NCBI GenBank assembly: GCA_027486845.1
Contig: JAIXOL010000015.1
Location: 1 to 64,000 of the forward strand
Source of the DNA: Cytophagaceae bacterium
GTDB lineage: Bacteria > Bacteroidota > Bacteroidia > Cytophagales > Spirosomataceae
Reading direction: 5' to 3'
DNA: 64,000 nt
Positions 60,873 through 64,000 of the stretch are shown here, one piece after another; position 1 is the stretch's first letter, and each line of letters begins with the position of its first letter. The notes under the pieces were generated by a model. It saw nothing but the letters and a program-made list of their open reading frames with translations. It did no database searches and was not told the DNA's origin. Position numbers and translations under genes: made by a program.

Positions 60873-62068
60873 TATTCAAAAATACTGTTTAAATTTCTGA
60901 TAAAAGGAATTGCACCATATTTGCCTTTAATATAGTCTTTTTCGAGCGAGGAATCGTTTCTTACGCCTTTGATTTCGTTGAGCGAATAAATTGAAGTTTC
61001 ACCTCGCTGATTTTTTTCGGCAAAATAAATCTGGTCACGGCGAAGCAAATCATTATCTAATAAATTTGTCTCATGCGTTACAAAACACAATTGAGTAGTT
61101 TTGTTTTTTTCAGAATTAAATAGCTTCACAATAGCTTTCGTCAAAGAAGTATGAAATTTTGTGTCAAATTCGTCAATGATGATAATACCACCAGATTTCA
61201 ATAAATGCACAAAAACACCTGCATAATTAAGCATTTTCTTAGTTCCTGCCGAAGCTTCTTTGTCAAAATCAAGGGTTTCTAAACCAACTTCTTGCCCGTT
61301 TTCATTAAAGATTTTCCTTTGGGAAATAATTTGTCTTGTTTTTTGGTCGTAGTTTTCCTCTAAGCCAATATCATAAATGTCCAAATCCGCCAACTTTAGC
61401 ATATCCAATAATCGGTGTTTATTTGCTTTGTTTTGAATTAAACTATAAGAAAAACTTTGTAATATCTTTTCATCAAGGGCTTGAATGATGAATATTTCAC
61501 TCAAATAACCTTTAATAATATTGGCTATTTTACCATTAAACTCAAAAACCACATTCAAAAAAAGGTTATCTTCTCTCGTTTTACTCTCTAACCCAATTCC
61601 TTCTTTAAAACGCTCTTTGTTGATATAAATCTTTTGTTCATCCCTTGTAAAAAACTCTACTTCATTCTTGTTGGCAGTTCCAAAAAGCCATTCTGACGTA
61701 ATTTTTCCTTTTAAATAAACAAAGCCATAACGATAAGTTTTTCCATCAAGAATAAACATAATTTGAAAAAATGAGCCCTCATTTCGTGTGGAAGTATTTA
61801 ACTTAAAAGGCTGAATGTGTTCTTCAAATTTTTTTCTATCTTCAAATGGTGCTTTAGCAAAATTCACCATTGCCCACATTGCCTTAACCAAATTGCTTTT
61901 TCCACTACCATTTGCCCCATAAATAGCGGTGGATTTAAGCAAACGTACTTTGTCCGTAACCTGAATTGTATTGGTTTTTTCATGCTCGTTCATTGTAGTA
62001 GCCAGAAAACTGAGTGTTTGCACATCTTTAATTGAACGAAAGTTACTTACACTAAATTCGAGTAGCAT
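60872..62068 (-). CDS. rloA: RloA/AbiLi-like AAA15 ATPase
   Basis: 398 residues. MLLEFSVSNFRSIKDVQTLS is the classic RecF/SMC-like start; Walker A GANGSGKS at residues 51-58; ABC-type signature SAGTKKML; Walker B IIIIDEFDTKFH; then THETNLLDNDLLRRDQIYFA, the conserved switch region. An insertion of about 200 residues between Walker A and signature holds the family-specific middle. Partner of RloB downstream; together they resemble the AbiL phage-defence pair. Divergent from rplK across a 410-base spacer. ATP hydrolysis probably gates the RloB nuclease. Confidence 0.88.
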   Translation of the reverse strand: MLLEFSVSNFRSIKDVQTLSFLATTMNEHEKTNTIQVTDKVRLLKSTAIYGANGSGKSNLVKAMWAMVNFAKAPFEDRKKFEEHIQPFKLNTSTRNEGSFFQIMFILDGKTYRYGFVYLKGKITSEWLFGTANKNEVEFFTRDEQKIYINKERFKEGIGLESKTREDNLFLNVVFEFNGKIANIIKGYLSEIFIIQALDEKILQSFSYSLIQNKANKHRLLDMLKLADLDIYDIGLEENYDQKTRQIISQRKIFNENGQEVGLETLDFDKEASAGTKKMLNYAGVFVHLLKSGGIIIIDEFDTKFHTSLTKAIVKLFNSEKNKTTQLCFVTHETNLLDNDLLRRDQIYFAEKNQRGETSIYSLNEIKGVRNDSSLEKDYIKGKYGAIPFIRNLNSIFE

Positions 62069-62250
62069 TTTTTTTAATTTTGTGATTTTTTCACGAATAC
62101 TTCAATAATATTACCAATATATGAGAAAATAATTTAAAACCGAAAGCTTTTTGTCAAAAGAAATTATTACATTTCATTTTTTCAGAAAGAAGTAGTTGAT
62201 AAACGAAGCTAAAAATCATATTCTTTAGCTAAAACATTTTCCATCAAAGC

Positions 62251-62282
62251 TTTGCATATTTAAACACAAACTTCTACCTTTG
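62251..62282 (+). promoter_or_regulatory. Promoter of the rplKAJ operon
   Basis: TTTG (62251-62254), 20 bases, TACCTTTG (62275-62282), an exact Bacteroidota consensus. Transcription would start near 62289, about 190 bases before the rplK start. Confidence 0.85.
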
Positions 62283-62335
62283 CACTCCGATTTTAGATAG
62301 ATGTGCAAACGTCTGTTTTTTTCGGTCGAAATTCT

Positions 62336-62394
62336 GCTATTAGTCTTGACGTCATTCGTGCCGTCGCTTCCCCTGACTAATAGCGAGTTTTTTT
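62336..62394 (+). promoter_or_regulatory. Terminator-like hairpin in the rplK leader
   Basis: GCTATTAGTC (62336-62345) pairs perfectly with GACTAATAGC (62375-62384); an inner GACG/CGTC pair (62348-62351 with 62362-62365) adds a second stem. GAG then seven T at 62388-62394 follow. In form it is an intrinsic terminator placed between promoter and first gene, as in ribosomal-protein attenuation. A 31-codon frame starting at ATG 62301 runs through it and stops in the T run. Confidence 0.7.
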
Positions 62395-62478
62395 AATGGT
62401 CTGATACTTAAGAGATTGTTACCTTTTTTGTTGTGGCCAAATTCTTATTTAACAACATTCTTTTAAATCTGAAAGACA

Positions 62479-62916
62479 ATGGCGAAAGATATCGCAGGTT
62501 ATGTGAAACTTCAGGTAAAAGGCGGTCAAGCAAACCCAGCTCCACCAATTGGTCCGGCGTTAGGTTCAAAAGGCTTGAACATCATGGAATTTTGTAAGCA
62601 ATTCAACGCTCGTACTCAAGACAAAATGGGTATGGTTGTGCCGGTAGTAATCACTTACTTTACTGACAAATCGTTTGAATTTGCTCTCAAAACTCCTCCC
62701 GCTGCTATCATGTTGTTGGAAGCATCTAAAGTAAAGACAGGCTCGGCTGAACCAAATCGTAAGAAAATTGGAACAGTTACATGGGAACAAGTGCAAACTA
62801 TTGCCGAAACCAAAATGCCTGACTTAAATTGCTTTACTGTACATTCAGCAATGAAGATGATTGCCGGTACTGCTCAAAACATGGGTATCACCATCACAGG
62901 CAACGCTCCTTTCTAA
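62479..62916 (+). CDS. rplK: 50S ribosomal protein L11
   Basis: 145 residues. N-terminal domain [20 protein letters not shown] and [16 protein letters not shown]-terminal rRNA-binding domain [20 protein letters not shown] and [15 protein letters not shown]. It binds the GTPase-associated region of 23S rRNA and is needed for factor action and the stringent response. First gene of the operon in this window; the next gene, rplA, is unusually far away (198 bases). Confidence 0.97.
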   Translation: MAKDIAGYVKLQVKGGQANPAPPIGPALGSKGLNIMEFCKQFNARTQDKMGMVVPVVITYFTDKSFEFALKTPPAAIMLLEASKVKTGSAEPNRKKIGTVTWEQVQTIAETKMPDLNCFTVHSAMKMIAGTAQNMGITITGNAPF

Positions 62917-63114
62917 TTAAGAATTGAGAATTAAGAATTGAGAATATTTTTATTCTTATTCTATATTTCAAATTCATTTTCAGAAAGTCTCGCTTCGGCG
63001 AAAATTATTTATTCACTGGGAGTTAGATGTTTTTTGAAATGCTTGAATTCATTCTATCATTGAAACATTCAATCATTCAAAATTAGATTCTGACGCTAAA
63101 ACCAAATTAAGCCA
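62917..63114 (+). other. rplK-rplA spacer with repeat DNA, 198 bases
   Basis: Normally these genes lie within a few tens of bases. Here the gap begins with a tandem AATTAAGAATTGAG array (62917-62945) and ends with ATTCATTCTATCATTGAAA (around 63047-63065), a sequence shared with the stem after rqcH. It looks like insertion of dispersed repeats into the operon. Confidence 0.7.
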
Positions 63115-63813
63115 ATGGCAAAATTAACAAAAAAAAGAAAAGAGGCGAATGCTAAGTTTGACGCTGATAAAGTCTATTCGCTTACAGAAGCGGCTGGAGT
63201 TTTGAAAGAAGTTGCTTACACAAAATTCGACTCATCGGTGGACTTACACGTTCGTCTTGGAGTTGACCCTCGTAAAGCTGACCAAATGGTTCGTGGTGTG
63301 GTTGCATTACCGCACGGAACAGGTAAAACTGTTCGTGTTTTGGTATTATGTTCGCCAGACAAAGAAGCAGATGCGAAAGCAGCGGGTGCTGATTACGTAG
63401 GTTTGGACGAGTACATCCAAAAGATTGAGCAAGGTTGGACTGATATTGATGTAATCATCACAATGCCAACTGTAATGGCGAAATTAGGTAAATTAGGTAA
63501 AATCCTCGGACCTCGTGGATTGATGCCAAACCCTAAGTCAGGTACAGTTACTTTGGATGTAGCAACTGCGGTAAAAGAAGTGAAAGCTGGTAAAATCGAC
63601 TTTAAAGTTGACAAAACTGGTATTATTCACGCTTCTATCGGTAAAGTTTCATTCTCGCCTGAGAAATTGGCAGAAAATGCCACCGAATTGATTCAAACTT
63701 TGTTGAAATTGAAACCTTCGTCTGCAAAAGGTACGTACGTGAAAACTATTTCACTTGCAAGCACAATGGGACCTGGAATCCAAATCGACAAAACAACCAT
63801 TAATGGATTGTAA
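63115..63813 (+). CDS. rplA: 50S ribosomal protein L1
   Basis: 232 residues. Family marks: [53 protein letters not shown] and [18 protein letters not shown], with [20 protein letters not shown] near the C-terminus. It forms the mobile L1 stalk near the E site and in many bacteria represses its own operon by binding the mRNA. The start at 63115 follows the repeat-filled spacer; rplJ begins 2 bases after its stop. Confidence 0.97.
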   Translation: MAKLTKKRKEANAKFDADKVYSLTEAAGVLKEVAYTKFDSSVDLHVRLGVDPRKADQMVRGVVALPHGTGKTVRVLVLCSPDKEADAKAAGADYVGLDEYIQKIEQGWTDIDVIITMPTVMAKLGKLGKILGPRGLMPNPKSGTVTLDVATAVKEVKAGKIDFKVDKTGIIHASIGKVSFSPEKLAENATELIQTLLKLKPSSAKGTYVKTISLASTMGPGIQIDKTTINGL

Positions 63814-63815
63814 TC

Positions 63816-64000
63816 ATGACAAAAGAAGACAAAGGAGCAATAATCGAAGAGCTTTCTGCGAAGTTTGCGACTACACCTTACTTCTACATCACCGATGCAA
63901 GTGGCTTGAACGTTGGCAAAACTAACGAATTACGCCGTCTTTGTTTTGAGCGTGGTATTGAGTACCGTGTAATCAAAAATACTTTGATTAGAAAGGCTCT
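63816..64000 (+). CDS. rplJ: 50S ribosomal protein L10, 3' end outside window
   Basis: The first 61 codons are present from ATG 63816, two bases after rplA. MTKEDKGAIIEELSAKFATT, FYITDASGLNVGKTNELRRL and EYRVIKNTLIRKA match L10. It anchors L7/L12 dimers on the stalk base. rplL and the rpoBC genes are expected to follow beyond the window. Confidence 0.93.
   Translation, partial: MTKEDKGAIIEELSAKFATTPYFYITDASGLNVGKTNELRRLCFERGIEYRVIKNTLIRKA

Larger units (their letters stand above)
62069..62478. other. Divergent spacer between rloA and rplK, 410 bases
   Basis: Holds the rplK promoter (62251-62282) and leader (about 62288-62478). For the rloA side no clear TTG/TAnnTTTG pair was found. No tRNA or secE/nusG gene is present, though many Bacteroidota have secE-nusG directly before rplK. 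Confidence 0.7.

Noticed and set aside
62281-62400. Possible tRNA before rplK (a tRNA often lies near secE-nusG-rplK)
   Set aside because: The structure is a terminator-like hairpin with T run; there is no T-loop GTTCGA block, acceptor pairing or anticodon arm.

Overview
The window is AT-rich chromosomal DNA from a member of the Bacteroidota, most likely the Cytophagales (Spirosomaceae/Cytophagaceae type). Three things suggest this. Several promoters match the Bacteroidota -33/-7 form (TTG, 17-23 bases, TAnnTTTG). The gene families are typical of the phylum: PorV/PorQ-like barrel, four-helix-bundle protein, RluB with a long low-complexity N-terminus, GH106, DUF2461, and NFACT with the NNYYFLRQL start. 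The intergenic repeats are also of familiar Bacteroidota kinds. No tRNA, rRNA, insertion sequence, prophage or CRISPR array was seen.

Layout. 1-8.2 kb holds mostly housekeeping genes on the plus strand: rluB (its start lies before the window), a ComA-like phosphosulfolactate synthase, a four-helix-bundle gene bounded by inverted repeats, DedA, an exported PPC/DUF296 protein, aroE, a 2Fe-2S thioredoxin-like ferredoxin, a YjjG-type HAD phosphatase, a twice-frameshifted DUF1905 gene and a DinB-like protein; an FMN reductase and a pirin follow on the minus strand. 8.3-18.7 kb has DUF2461, an outer-membrane barrel, an uncharacterised proline-rich protein, thymidine kinase, xylulokinase, the ribosome-rescue factor NFACT/RqcH, a DUF1456 protein, a lipoprotein, an RluF-like synthase and a DEAD-box helicase with a structured leader. 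18.9-34.4 kb is metabolic and transport genes: FAD oxidoreductase, class-V aminotransferase, M16 peptidase, GT4 glycosyltransferase, LysE exporter, YciI, MFS, NUDIX, pyruvate dehydrogenase E1 beta, YghZ-like aldo-keto reductase, PQQ-type sugar dehydrogenase and GH18 chitinase.

34.6-43 kb carries two sigma/anti-sigma cassettes, one per strand, each followed by a surface or exported protein, with rpmE2, EamA, a GNAT and a PAP2-like membrane protein between them. 43-50.5 kb has a membrane-tethered EEP phosphatase/nuclease, a coiled-coil membrane protein, a histidine kinase/response regulator pair and a GH106 alpha-L-rhamnosidase. 50.9-53.2 kb has a Gfo/Idh oxidoreductase and an S1/P1 nuclease. 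53.5-59.8 kb is an RND efflux operon (unknown small protein, adaptor, permease, TolC-type channel).

59.8-62.1 kb is a compact three-gene minus-strand operon of an RloA/AbiLi-like ATPase, an RloB/AbiLii-like TOPRIM protein and an unknown 106-residue acidic protein. It looks like an abortive-infection-type defence system and is the most interesting locus here. It is divergent from, and directly next to, the ribosomal protein operon rplK-rplA-rplJ, which has a perfect promoter, a structured leader of about 190 bases with a terminator-like hairpin, and an unusually long rplK-rplA spacer. The window ends inside rplJ.

Many gene ends carry stem-loops drawn from a few dispersed repeat families. These probably serve as terminators and account for most of the non-coding structure.
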